Assembly: GCA_964597495.1 (NCBI GenBank)
Contig: CAZQYC010000013.1
Location: 1-59,172 of the forward strand
Length of the DNA stretch: 59,172 bases
Source of the DNA: CAZQYC01 sp964597495
Lineage (GTDB): Bacteria; Pseudomonadota; Gammaproteobacteria; Steroidobacterales; Steroidobacteraceae
Direction of reading: 5' to 3'
The position numbers were made by a program, and so were the translations under genes. Under the pieces are notes generated by a model. The model was not told the origin of the DNA, searched no databases, and was given only the letters and a program-made list of their open reading frames with translations. Shown here piece by piece: positions 43,884-52,493 of the stretch; the stretch's first letter is position 1; each line of letters starts with the position of its first letter.

Positions 43884-44222
43884 ATGAAAACGGTTACGAA
43901 AGACGATTTGATCCGCGACCTCGGTATCGTGGTCGACGATTTGGAATCGCTGATTCACGCGTCGGCGAACACGGCAAACGAGAAAGCGATCGCCGCGCGC
44001 GGGCGTGCTGAGTTGCTCGTTAAATCCGTGAAAGGCCGCCTGAAGGAAGTCGAACGGTCTGTGGCCGACAAGGCCGCTGCGGCAGCGGAAGAAATTGATG
44101 CCTATGTGCGGGAGCATGCCTGGGAGACTGTCGCGGCCGCCGCGAAGGCGGGCGTATTTCTCGGGATGCTGCTTCAGGAGCGCAAACACAAAATCCAAGC
44201 CGCGAAGGACGTGCATAACTAG
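43884..44222 (+). CDS. DUF883/ElaB-YqjD-like ribosome-associated membrane protein
   Basis: A 112-residue, helical, Ala/Lys/Glu-rich protein (residues 5-85) ending in a short hydrophobic anchor (WETVAAAAKAGVFLGMLL). Relatives (YqjD, ElaB) tether stationary-phase ribosomes to the inner membrane. A good AAAGAGGAG site precedes the ATG. It is followed at once by a DUF2238 gene. Confidence 0.85.
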   Translation: MKTVTKDDLIRDLGIVVDDLESLIHASANTANEKAIAARGRAELLVKSVKGRLKEVERSVADKAAAAAEEIDAYVREHAWETVAAAAKAGVFLGMLLQERKHKIQAAKDVHN

Positions 44223-44223
44223 G

Positions 44224-44916
44224 ATGCCGCAGAAGTCGGCTAGTTCGGCTCTTGCACTTCCGGTCCTCATGAAGGCTAATATCGGGATGGATCGTAAATT
44301 CATCTCCTATCCAGCCGTTCTGCTGGGGCTATTTGTTTTGGCATGGCTACTGCTCGCCGTGAATCCGGTGAGCCGGGGCGATTGGTTCCTCGAAAACTTG
44401 TTGGTGCTCATCGTGGTTCCGGTGCTGGCGTTGACGTATCGGCGTTTCCGCTTTTCCAACCTCGCTTACTCTTGCTTTGCGCTGTTCTTCTTCCTGCACA
44501 TCATCGGCGCTCATTACACCTATTCGCTCGTGCCGTACGACGAATGGTGGCGTTCGCTATTCAACTCGACGATTACCGATGTATTCGGTTTCACTCGAAA
44601 TCACTTCGACCGACTACTTCACTTTCTTTACGGGCTGCTCATCGTCATTCCTTCCGGCGAACTCTTGATGAGAGTAGCGCCTTCGCGCGGGGTTTGGGGA
44701 TGGTTATTGCCGGTTTTATTCGTCACTTCGCATTCCGTGATTTACGAAGTGATTGAATGGATTGCAGCGGCTACAGTCGGCGCCGAGTTGGGTCAGGCCT
44801 ATCTGGGCACACAAGGCGATGTGTGGGACGCGCAAAAAGATATGGCGCTCGCATTAGTAGGCTCCATTGTTGGCAATATCCGTCTAAGCATGCGTCAAGG
44901 ACCTCTCCGTGCATAA
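44224..44916 (+). CDS. DUF2238 (YjdF-like) membrane protein
   Basis: About 230 residues with six predicted helices and the conserved features HIIGAHYTYSLVPYDEWW, NHFDRLLHFLYGLL and YEVIEWIAA...GTQGDVWDAQKDM. Function unknown. The start at 44224 directly follows the DUF883 stop; ATG 44287 is a possible shorter start. Confidence 0.82.
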   Translation: MPQKSASSALALPVLMKANIGMDRKFISYPAVLLGLFVLAWLLLAVNPVSRGDWFLENLLVLIVVPVLALTYRRFRFSNLAYSCFALFFFLHIIGAHYTYSLVPYDEWWRSLFNSTITDVFGFTRNHFDRLLHFLYGLLIVIPSGELLMRVAPSRGVWGWLLPVLFVTSHSVIYEVIEWIAAATVGAELGQAYLGTQGDVWDAQKDMALALVGSIVGNIRLSMRQGPLRA

Positions 44917-45514
44917 CCGCAAGTCCTCATCCGCCTATCGGCACGACGGCAAGCACTATCTCGTGGAACTCAATCTCAGAGACGCGAGGCAGCTATTCAA
45001 CAGTTTGGATCCCGCGCCGTTTAGAGAAAAGGATCTCGATCCTGCTGCCGAGGAATACATTGTTGGTGCGGTGCGCGAATTGGGTTTGCGTCACGCATCG
45101 AGAATCGTCGTTCATCTTCCGCCCGACGGGTTCAACGAGGAAAGCGGACATTCGATCGCGAGTGCGATTCAACATTATTTCGACTATCGTGCGCGTCATG
45201 CGACTGAAGAATTGAAACAATTGTTGGTGCGGGGAGCGGTTAGCCTCATTATCGCGCTGGCGTTTCTTTTTCTATGCCTTTGGGCGGGGCAGTACGTCAT
45301 TCATTTGAACTTGCCGGCGGCTCAATCAATCATGGGCGAGGGTCTGCTCATCTTGGGCTGGGTCGCCATGTGGCGGCCGATAGAAATTTTTCTTTACGAC
45401 TGGTGGCCGCTGCGGCGCCGGATTCGAGTCTTCCGACACATCGAAGCAATGCCGATCGACGTAAAAGACCGGCCGTCCCATGTAACGCGGAGCGCGAATG
45501 CTCATTCTGATTGA
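44909..45514 (+). CDS. Uncharacterised membrane protein
   Basis: The 201-residue protein starts at a GTG overlapping the previous gene by 8 bases. The N-terminal 105 residues are soluble (YLVELNLRDARQLFNSLDPAPF; RIVVHLPPDGFNEE), then two helices (about 113-133 and 140-157) and a basic tail. The order RDLDPxAEEYI and the two-helix end recur in unnamed proteins of stress islands; I cannot assign a function. Confidence 0.75.
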   Translation: MHNRKSSSAYRHDGKHYLVELNLRDARQLFNSLDPAPFREKDLDPAAEEYIVGAVRELGLRHASRIVVHLPPDGFNEESGHSIASAIQHYFDYRARHATEELKQLLVRGAVSLIIALAFLFLCLWAGQYVIHLNLPAAQSIMGEGLLILGWVAMWRPIEIFLYDWWPLRRRIRVFRHIEAMPIDVKDRPSHVTRSANAHSD

Positions 45515-45622
45515 GGTAGCCTCGCGGGCGTAGGCCTATGCGGTCGGTATCTATCTGCTTAGGGAACTTCCCGATGTCTTCAGGAAGTTTGAATGAGAGA
45601 GTGTTTACAGCGGAGGCCTGCA

Positions 45623-45895
45623 ATGAACAAATCGAACAACGAGTTCCAAGCGCCAAGACTCCCATTTTGGCGAACCCCATGGGGGATCGCTTTTGTAATC
45701 GTTCTCGTGGCAGCGCTGGGTCTGATCGCAATCGATCACAAGGCGCATGCATTGGGATTCATGCCTTATGCGCTGCTGGCGGCGTGCCCGTTGATGCATC
45801 TCTTCCACCATCGAGGGCATCGTCACGGTCCGCCTTCGCATCATCACGAGAGAGAAACGGCCGGCGCCGATAAGCAGGACCGAACCGGCGATTGA
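45623..45895 (+). CDS. DUF2933 small membrane protein
   Basis: A 90-residue protein with one or two hydrophobic segments (WGIAFVIVLVAALGLIAI; GFMPYALLAACPLMHLF) and a His-rich tail (HHRGHRHG...HHHE). It matches DUF2933 proteins often found near copper and other metal genes; the tail may bind metal. GGAGG precedes ATG 45623. Confidence 0.85.
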   Translation: MNKSNNEFQAPRLPFWRTPWGIAFVIVLVAALGLIAIDHKAHALGFMPYALLAACPLMHLFHHRGHRHGPPSHHHERETAGADKQDRTGD

Positions 45896-45897
45896 GG

Positions 45898-46395
45898 ATG
45901 CCGCCGCTACATGTTGAGTGCCGAGCGTTCGTGTCGGCCAGATCGGACCTCTTGTTTGTTCATCTGGACGATCACCTCCGTCTGTCGAAGCACATGACGC
46001 AGTCGTCGTGGAGGATGGCAGGCTCAAAAATGTCGATCGAGACCGATGGCCTCGAAGGAAAGGCGCAGGGATCTCACATACGACTCCACGCAAAAGTTTT
46101 GGGTATCGAGCTATCTGTTGACGAGGCTGTGATCGAATATCGACCCCCAGAACGTAAAGCGTGGCGGACGACCGGTGTGCCGCGGTTGCTGGTCATTGGC
46201 GAATACACGATGGGTTTCGAGATCAAGACAGAAGGCGCCGGATCGTTACTCCGCGTGTTTATCGATTACGAACTCCCTCGTAACTGGATAGGCCGGTGGT
46301 TCCCGGTCGTGGGAAAGTGGTACGCGCGTTGGTGTACGCAACAGATGGCGAGCGATGCGGCGACGTATTTCAGTAACGCTGTTCGGCACCAATGA
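45898..46395 (+). CDS. SRPBCC-like protein of unknown function
   Basis: The roughly 165-residue soluble protein starts at an ATG 2 bases beyond the DUF2933 stop (TTGAGGATG). It has alternating strands and a long final helix (WYARWCTQQMASDAATYF), which resembles START/SRPBCC ligand-binding folds. Pattern-level recognition only. Confidence 0.65.
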   Translation: MPPLHVECRAFVSARSDLLFVHLDDHLRLSKHMTQSSWRMAGSKMSIETDGLEGKAQGSHIRLHAKVLGIELSVDEAVIEYRPPERKAWRTTGVPRLLVIGEYTMGFEIKTEGAGSLLRVFIDYELPRNWIGRWFPVVGKWYARWCTQQMASDAATYFSNAVRHQ

Positions 46396-46499
46396 TGCGT
46401 GTCCACACGATATGATGGATATGTATGAGCGGCGCCGACCGCTACGTGCAGTCAGCGAGCGAGGCGTACGATATTGGTTTTTACATTGGATGAGTGGAC

Positions 46500-48023
46500 A
46501 TGACGATTAGCAGGCCCGAGCAGCGCACCCGCCTGACGCTCAGTGCGCTGTCGATTGATACCTACCAGGATTTTGTCATCTACATGCACCGTGAGTGTCA
46601 CGTGTGTCGTGCCGAAGGATTCGAAGCGGAGACGCGAGTGCAGGTGCACTTCGGTTCGCGACAAATCACCGCGACGCTGCACATAGCGGCAGAACCGATT
46701 CTCGATGTCCACCATGCGGGCCTATCCCGAGCCGCGTGGAACGAGCTGGGCGCGTCGCCCGGTGATGAAATTACGGTAACTCATGCGCCCCTCGTCGAAT
46801 CTCTAAGCGCCCTGCGAACTAAGGTGTATGGGCACGAATTGTCGTTGGCGGATTGGCGAGGCGTGATTGGCGATGTAAGCGCCGGCCGGTATTCGGACTT
46901 GCAGCTCGCGGCCTTGGTGACTGCTTGCGCAGGCGACCGCATTGGAGATGACGAGACGATAGCGTTGACCCGTGCGATGGTGGATGTGGGTACGCGACTT
47001 GCCTGGAATGCAACACAGGTCGTCGACAAGCACTGCATTGGCGGTCTCCCCGGCAATCGAACCACGTTGATCGTCGTGCCGATTGTGGCGGCGGCCGGGC
47101 TCGTGATTCCGAAAACGTCATCGCGCGCCATCACATCGCCTTCGGGCACCGCGGACACGATGGAAACGCTGGCGCCCGTCAAGTTATCGATCGAGCAGAT
47201 GCGTCGCGTGGTGGAACGTGAATTCGGATGCATCGTGTGGGGCGGAACCGCACGATTAAGCCCAGCGGACGATGTGCTCATCCGCGTCGAACGTCCGCTC
47301 GACTTCGATAGCGACGGACAAATGGTCGCCTCGATTCTGTCCAAGAAGTTGGCTGCCGGCGCGACACATGCTTTGATCGATATACCGATTGGTCCTACCG
47401 CTAAGGTACGCACGGCGGCGTCGGCCGCGCGCCTCGCTCATCGACTCACTCGCGTTGCGAGTGAGTTGGGCCTGACGGTCGCTATAGAAATGTCCAATGG
47501 GACGGAGCCGGTGGGCCGGGGCGTCGGGCCCGCGCTGGAAGCACGCGATGTCCTTGCCGTATTGCGAGGCGAACCGCAGGCGCCGGCCGACCTGCGCGCG
47601 CGAGCGCTCACGTTGGCGGCGCGCATTCTCGAATTTTCGCCTGCAGTTGTGGCAGGTACGGGCCGGCGTGTCGCGGAAGAACTGCTCACGTCGGGCCGAG
47701 CGTGGCAACGCTTCCAATCCATTTGCGAAGCGCAAGGCGGCATGCGCGAAATCCCGCGAGCGAATGTCACATCGATCGTTACCTCACAAACGACAGGTGT
47801 TTGCACCGCGCTCGACAATCGGCGTATTGCCAGAACCGCGAAGCTCGCAGGTGCACCGCGTGCACCCGCAGCCGGTATCGACTTGCATATTCGTGTCGGC
47901 GATGAGGTCACTAAAGGCCAGCCTCTGTTTACGCTGCATGCTGAAGCGCGCGGTGAGCTCGACTACGCCCTCAAGTATTTTCAATCCCAAACGGATATCG
48001 TATCGATCGGAGCGAAGGTATGA
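46500..48023 (+). CDS. AMP phosphorylase (thymidine phosphorylase family)
   Basis: The 507-residue protein is of the length of AMP phosphorylases, with the extra N-terminal domain of about 85 residues that plain thymidine phosphorylase lacks, the family signature VDKHCIGGLPGNRTTLIVVP and SGTADTMETLAPV. It should phosphorolyse AMP (or other NMPs) to base plus ribose-1,5-bisphosphate. It overlaps the PRPP synthetase homologue by 4 bases. An upstream GTG start (46494) is possible. In archaea the product feeds an isomerase and Rubisco; neither is in this window. Confidence 0.9.
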   Translation: MTISRPEQRTRLTLSALSIDTYQDFVIYMHRECHVCRAEGFEAETRVQVHFGSRQITATLHIAAEPILDVHHAGLSRAAWNELGASPGDEITVTHAPLVESLSALRTKVYGHELSLADWRGVIGDVSAGRYSDLQLAALVTACAGDRIGDDETIALTRAMVDVGTRLAWNATQVVDKHCIGGLPGNRTTLIVVPIVAAAGLVIPKTSSRAITSPSGTADTMETLAPVKLSIEQMRRVVEREFGCIVWGGTARLSPADDVLIRVERPLDFDSDGQMVASILSKKLAAGATHALIDIPIGPTAKVRTAASAARLAHRLTRVASELGLTVAIEMSNGTEPVGRGVGPALEARDVLAVLRGEPQAPADLRARALTLAARILEFSPAVVAGTGRRVAEELLTSGRAWQRFQSICEAQGGMREIPRANVTSIVTSQTTGVCTALDNRRIARTAKLAGAPRAPAAGIDLHIRVGDEVTKGQPLFTLHAEARGELDYALKYFQSQTDIVSIGAKV

Positions 48024-48925
48024 GCCGGGCCATTATATTGTCCATGCCCGGCAACGAAACGTTTGCAGCGCTATTGGCGTCGCATCTGAACGTGGACGTT
48101 GGAACGTTGACAGTGCGCCGTTTTCCCGACGGCGAGTCCTATGTGCGCATTCACGACGATGTTGTCGACCGGCACGTCGCTATCGTATGCACAATGCACG
48201 ACCCCGATCCGCAGTTTCTAAGTTTGGCGTTCGCCGCACGCGAGGCTCGCTTTCTAGGGGCCATGCGCGTCGGATTGATTGCTCCTTACCTAGCTTACCT
48301 TCGGCAAGACAAGCGCTTTCGTGCCGGCGAAGCTTTGAGTTCGGCTTATTTTGCCGAGCTTATGTCGTCTTGTTTCTCCTGGCTGGTCACGGTGGATCCT
48401 CATCTTCATCGCTGGCCAAGTCTCGACAAGATTTACGGTCTGGAAAGCTCTGTGCTACATGCCGCAGAGAATTTGGGCGTTTGGATTCGCGACAACGTCA
48501 AGAATCCAAAGTTGATCGGGCCGGACGAAGAAAGCAGGCAATGGGTAAGTGTCGTCGCGCACGTGGCGCAAGCTGAATTCATTGTGCTTGAGAAAATCCG
48601 ACATGGAGACCGGGATGTGCGAATCCAATTACCTGATGTTGACGATTGGGACAGAGTAACGCCGGTGTTGGTCGACGACATCATCTCTTCAGCTCAAACG
48701 ATGATCACGGTCCTCAAACAATGGCCGCACACGAAGGCAGCACGCCCTATATGTGTCGCAGTACACGGAATCTTCGCAGACGACGCTTATCGGGAATTGA
48801 TTGACGCAGGCGCAGCTCGCGTGGTGACAACAAACTCCATTCCGCACGAGAGCAACCTTATCGATATCGCCGCGCGAGTGGCCGGCGGCGTTGCCCCGTT
48901 TCTGCTAGGAAAGACGAGCGGATAG
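48020..48925 (+). CDS. Ribose-phosphate pyrophosphokinase homologue
   Basis: The 301-residue protein shows PRPP-synthetase motifs: RRFPDGESYVRI, the flexible loop YLRQDKRFRAGEALSSAYF, metal-binding VDPHLHRW and the PRPP loop VLVDDIISSAQTMI. It belongs to the shorter, divergent group that pairs with AMP phosphorylase genes. It may make PRPP from ribose-5-P, or act on ribose-1,5-bisphosphate made by the coupled enzyme; the latter is a hypothesis. Confidence 0.9.
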   Translation: MSRAIILSMPGNETFAALLASHLNVDVGTLTVRRFPDGESYVRIHDDVVDRHVAIVCTMHDPDPQFLSLAFAAREARFLGAMRVGLIAPYLAYLRQDKRFRAGEALSSAYFAELMSSCFSWLVTVDPHLHRWPSLDKIYGLESSVLHAAENLGVWIRDNVKNPKLIGPDEESRQWVSVVAHVAQAEFIVLEKIRHGDRDVRIQLPDVDDWDRVTPVLVDDIISSAQTMITVLKQWPHTKAARPICVAVHGIFADDAYRELIDAGAARVVTTNSIPHESNLIDIAARVAGGVAPFLLGKTSG

Positions 48926-49000
48926 CAGACCAATTCACGTGAATCTTCTCGCCATTTTCGTCGCTGCCTTGTCGTCGTCGCGCCGCTTCTGGGGAAGCTG

Positions 49001-49222
49001 ATGCTTGGATTCGTTATCCCCATTCCAATGGCAGCTGCGCTTGGTTATGCCGAGCAGACAACGCAAGTGTGTGTAGCTGCCGAGCCTTGTGCCGGTCACG
49101 CGCTGAAAGGCGATGGTTCAGGTGCTTCGTCCCACGATCACGCTCCCAGACGCGATATGTTCGAGAGAGCTGTCGCGTCGTTGGTAGCGCCGTCGACCGC
49201 TAATAAGTCGTTCGATCACTGA
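49001..49222 (+). CDS. Small possible CopL-like protein upstream of copA
   Basis: A 73-residue frame with a short hydrophobic start (LGFVIPIPMAAALGYA), two Cys (VCVAAEPC) and His-rich parts (SSHDHAPRR). A small Cys/His protein before copA recalls CopL of gammaproteobacteria, but there is no clear similarity; GGGGAAG precedes the ATG. It may be a real copper-linked peptide or chance. Confidence 0.35.
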   Translation: MLGFVIPIPMAAALGYAEQTTQVCVAAEPCAGHALKGDGSGASSHDHAPRRDMFERAVASLVAPSTANKSFDH

Positions 49223-49239
49223 CAGATTGCGGGAAAAAT

Positions 49240-50997
49240 ATGCGGCATATCCTCCGACTCGAACCAAACGCTGATGAAGCACAGCTCACTACGCGTCGGC
49301 GCTTTGTACAAGGGCTTGCCGGGAGCGCGTTGCTTTTAAGCGGTCCCGGAAAAAGTTCATGGGGCGCGTCCTCGGTGTCGCCGCAACTTTTGACGGGTAC
49401 CGACTTTCACCTTTCCATCGATGAAACGGCTGTCAACTTCACCGGTCGAAGGCGCAGCGCCACTGTTGTAAATGGCAGGCTTCCGGCACCTACCTTAAAA
49501 TGGCGTGAAGGTGACACGGTCACGCTTCGCGTGACGAATCGGTTACGTTCCCGGAGTTCCATACACTGGCACGGGATGATTGTGCCGGCGGACATGGACG
49601 GTGTTCCCGGCCTAAGTTTCGAAGGGATCGCGCCTGGCGAAACGTTTACCTATCGATTCAAGGTGAATCAACACGGCACATACTGGTATCACTCGCATTC
49701 GCGCTTTCAGGAACAGACGGGACTGTACGGCCCCATCATCATTGAGCCCCGAGAGGGCGAACGGCACCGTGCGGATCGCGACTACGTCGTGCTGTTGTCC
49801 GATTGGACGGATACCGATCCAGAGCACGTTTTTTCCACACTCAAGAAGCACAGCGACTACTTCAATTTCAATAAGCGAACGGTAAGCGATTTCGCGCGGG
49901 ATGTGCGCAATCAAGGATGGAAGCCGACGATTGAAGAGCGGCGCATGTGGGGTCGGATGCGAATGGACCCCACGGACTTGGCCGATGTCGGCGGCTACAC
50001 GTACACGTATTTGATGAACGGCGCGTCGCCAGCGGGTAACTGGACGGGTCTTTTCGATCGAGGCGAGAAAGTGCGCCTTCGGTTTATAAATGGTTCATCG
50101 ATGAGCATCTTCGACGTTCGCATTCCTGGGCTCAAGCTTACCGTTGTGGCCGCCGACGGGCAGGATGTGGAACCCGTGACTGTCGACGAATTTAGGATTG
50201 CAGCAGCAGAAACGTATGACGTCATCGTCAAACCGGACGATGACCGTGCATACACTATCTTCGCTCAATCGATGGATCGCTCCGGTTACGCACGCGGCAC
50301 ATTGACGCCGCGCAGCGGGTGGCTCGCGGAAATTCCACCGCTCGATCCACGGCCGTTACTTACGATGAACGACATGGGCATGGGTCAAGCCATGGAGGGG
50401 ATAGCTCACGCGGTCACGGGACACGGGGTCGTTGCCGAAGCCGATCCGATGAAACCACAACATGCGCCAACCGAGTTTGCCTCATCGGTGGACATGCGAG
50501 TGGAACAAGTGCAAACGGCGCTCAACGATCCAGGTGTCGGCCTGCGCGATAACGGTCGACGCGTACTTACCTACGGTGACTTGCGCACGTTAGGCGGCCC
50601 GATCGATCGGCGTGAGCCGGGCCGCACAATTGAATTGCATCTCACTGGCCACATGGATCGTTACATGTGGTCGTTTAACGGCCAGAAGTTTTCGGAAGCT
50701 GAACCTTTGCGCTTCAATCACGGCGAGCGGCTGCGTATCTCGCTTGTGAACGACACCATGATGACGCATCCGATTCATCTGCACGGCATGTGGAGCGAGG
50801 TCGAATCCCCGCAGGGCGAGTTTCAAGTGCGTAAACACACCGTCGTTGTCCAACCCGCGCAGCGTGTTAACTACGCAGTGACCGCCGATGCACTCGGCCG
50901 ATGGGCGTTTCATTGCCATCTGCTCTATCACATGGAAGCGGGTATGTTCCGCGAGGTGCGTGTTGCGCATGACGACGAAGAAGGCCATCGATCATGA
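49240..50997 (+). CDS. copA: CopA-type periplasmic multicopper oxidase
   Basis: The 585-residue protein has a Tat signal (TRRRFVQGLAGSALLL) and all multicopper oxidase ligands: HWHG near 125, WYHSH near 165, HPIHLHG near 545 and HCHLLYHMEAGM near the end. A short Met-rich stretch (MNDMGMGQAMEG) is near 380. It oxidises Cu(I) and binds copper in the periplasm. It overlaps copB by 4 bases (ATGA). Confidence 0.95.
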   Translation: MRHILRLEPNADEAQLTTRRRFVQGLAGSALLLSGPGKSSWGASSVSPQLLTGTDFHLSIDETAVNFTGRRRSATVVNGRLPAPTLKWREGDTVTLRVTNRLRSRSSIHWHGMIVPADMDGVPGLSFEGIAPGETFTYRFKVNQHGTYWYHSHSRFQEQTGLYGPIIIEPREGERHRADRDYVVLLSDWTDTDPEHVFSTLKKHSDYFNFNKRTVSDFARDVRNQGWKPTIEERRMWGRMRMDPTDLADVGGYTYTYLMNGASPAGNWTGLFDRGEKVRLRFINGSSMSIFDVRIPGLKLTVVAADGQDVEPVTVDEFRIAAAETYDVIVKPDDDRAYTIFAQSMDRSGYARGTLTPRSGWLAEIPPLDPRPLLTMNDMGMGQAMEGIAHAVTGHGVVAEADPMKPQHAPTEFASSVDMRVEQVQTALNDPGVGLRDNGRRVLTYGDLRTLGGPIDRREPGRTIELHLTGHMDRYMWSFNGQKFSEAEPLRFNHGERLRISLVNDTMMTHPIHLHGMWSEVESPQGEFQVRKHTVVVQPAQRVNYAVTADALGRWAFHCHLLYHMEAGMFREVRVAHDDEEGHRS

Positions 50998-51902
50998 AAA
51001 GGTCTTTCGTCATTGCCGTCTTGATGATATCGGTCGCGTTGCCGGCGCTTGCGCAGGATCACTCGCAACATCGCAACGTTCCGTCTGTAAGCGAGCCATT
51101 CCCCAAAGCGTCACCGCCCATAGCCGAGGATCACTCGCAGCACGCAACGCCGGCGGCGAGCCAACCTGCCAAGGAAGGTACGAGACGAAGTGAATCTCGC
51201 CATGTGCCTCCTGATCCACCCGAGCATGTGCTGCTCAACATGAGCGAAGAGCGCATGACGGAACTGATGGAAATGGACGACACTGACACCCTCGGTAAGT
51301 TTCTCCTTGACGAGTTGGAAACCTCTCGCGCTGGCAACCAGACTGTTGTTGGGTGGGATGCACAAGCTTGGTATGGCGGCGACTACGACAAGGTGTGGGT
51401 AGAAAGCGAGGGCGAGCGCAATGGAGGAAAAAGGAGTGGACGGGGCGAACTATTGTGGGATCATGTTTTTGCTCGCTGGTGGAGCATGCAGACGGGAATT
51501 CGGCGAGACTTTGGCGCGGGTGCGCGAACGTGGGGGACTATTGGCGTTCGGGGCCTTGCGCCGTATTGGTTCTACATCGACGCCGCGCTTTATGTGGGGG
51601 GAGGCCGCGCCGCCGCGCGATTCAAAGCAGACTATGAAGTGCTTTTTACCCAGCGTTTGATCCTTCAGCCGGAAGCCGGAATGAATCTTTACAGCAAAGA
51701 CGATCACGAGCGAAGCATAGGCTCGGGGCTTTCCGATTTGGAGATTGGTTTTCGCCTTCGCTACGAACTCCGGCGTGAGGTCGCCCCGTACGTCGGCATC
51801 GCGTTTTTACGGCGTTTTGGCGGGACGGCGGACTACGCGCGCGCCAATGGCGAGGACAGCAGCGAGATTCGTGCGCTAGCCGGCGTGCGCGCGTGGTTCT
51901 GA
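50994..51902 (+). CDS. copB: CopB outer-membrane copper resistance protein
   Basis: The 302-residue protein has a signal peptide (ending ALAQD), an N-terminal low-complexity His/Met part (DHSQH twice) shorter than in Pseudomonas CopB, then the conserved CopB beta-barrel (WDAQAWYGGDYDKVWVESEG; GVRGLAPYWFYIDAALYVG) with C-terminal Phe. It partners CopA in copper tolerance. Confidence 0.93.
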   Translation: MKRSFVIAVLMISVALPALAQDHSQHRNVPSVSEPFPKASPPIAEDHSQHATPAASQPAKEGTRRSESRHVPPDPPEHVLLNMSEERMTELMEMDDTDTLGKFLLDELETSRAGNQTVVGWDAQAWYGGDYDKVWVESEGERNGGKRSGRGELLWDHVFARWWSMQTGIRRDFGAGARTWGTIGVRGLAPYWFYIDAALYVGGGRAAARFKADYEVLFTQRLILQPEAGMNLYSKDDHERSIGSGLSDLEIGFRLRYELRREVAPYVGIAFLRRFGGTADYARANGEDSSEIRALAGVRAWF

Positions 51903-51953
51903 AGCATCACGATCCCAGTAAAGGTGGCATCCAGAGCCTAGGTGCAGTATCGC

Positions 51954-51984
51954 TTGACCTTCCCACCGTGGGAAGGTCCAAGAT
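51954..51984 (+). promoter_or_regulatory. CueR-type promoter/operator
   Basis: A -35 element TTGACC (51954-51959) is followed by a long spacer that contains the perfect inverted repeat GACCTTCCC-ACCGT-GGGAAGGTC (51956-51978) and then a poor -10 (about 51979-51984, CAAGAT). A 19-20 bp spacer with this dyad is the hallmark of MerR/CueR promoters. It drives cueR and the copper ATPase, and lies 30 bases upstream of the cueR ATG. Confidence 0.88.
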
Positions 51985-52013
51985 GCTTTTCACGATTCTA
52001 GTTGGGGACGCTG

Positions 52014-52469
52014 ATGTCGAAAGCTCGCACCATCGCCGAACTCGCCACGGCCAAATCGGGTTCTTACTCTATTGGCCAAGCGGCGGAAATAACCGGTCTC
52101 ACTGCCAAAAAGATTCGGCACTACGAATCGTTGCGGCTGATTCCCAGGGCATCGCGCACGCTCGGTGATTACCGTGTGTATACATCCGTCGATCTGCATG
52201 CGCTGCGGTTCATTCGTCGCGCACGTGCGCTCGGGTTTTCGATGAAGGAAATCGAAGGCTTGCTCGGGCTTTGGCGCAACCAACGTCGCGCGAGTTCGGA
52301 AGTTAAACGGCTGGCGTCAAAGCACATTCAAGATCTAGAGGGAAAGATCGCCGAACTTCGGGCAATGTGCGACGCGCTTGCACAGCTCTCCAATAACTGT
52401 CATGGCGATGAGCGACCCGAGTGCCCGATTCTTGACGACCTGAGTCTATTGCCGGCAGCGAAAGGCTAG
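52014..52469 (+). CDS. cueR: CueR-like copper-responsive MerR regulator
   Basis: From ATG 52014 the protein has about 151 residues: winged helix-turn-helix (YSIGQAAEITGLTAKKIRHYE), the dimerisation helix and the metal loop C-x7-9-C with CHGDERPECPILDDL, close to CueR (CPGDDSADCPI). It senses Cu(I)/Ag(I) and remodels the overlong promoter just upstream. The Met at 52002 would require a TTG and extend into the operator side, so it is less likely. Confidence 0.93.
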   Translation: MSKARTIAELATAKSGSYSIGQAAEITGLTAKKIRHYESLRLIPRASRTLGDYRVYTSVDLHALRFIRRARALGFSMKEIEGLLGLWRNQRRASSEVKRLASKHIQDLEGKIAELRAMCDALAQLSNNCHGDERPECPILDDLSLLPAAKG

Positions 52470-52493
52470 TTCGATGTTGAACGAGGAAACGAT

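Noticed and set aside
46781..47413. Minus-strand 210-codon ORF inside the AMP phosphorylase gene
   Set aside because: The plus-strand frame contains the family signature; the opposite frame has no similarity.
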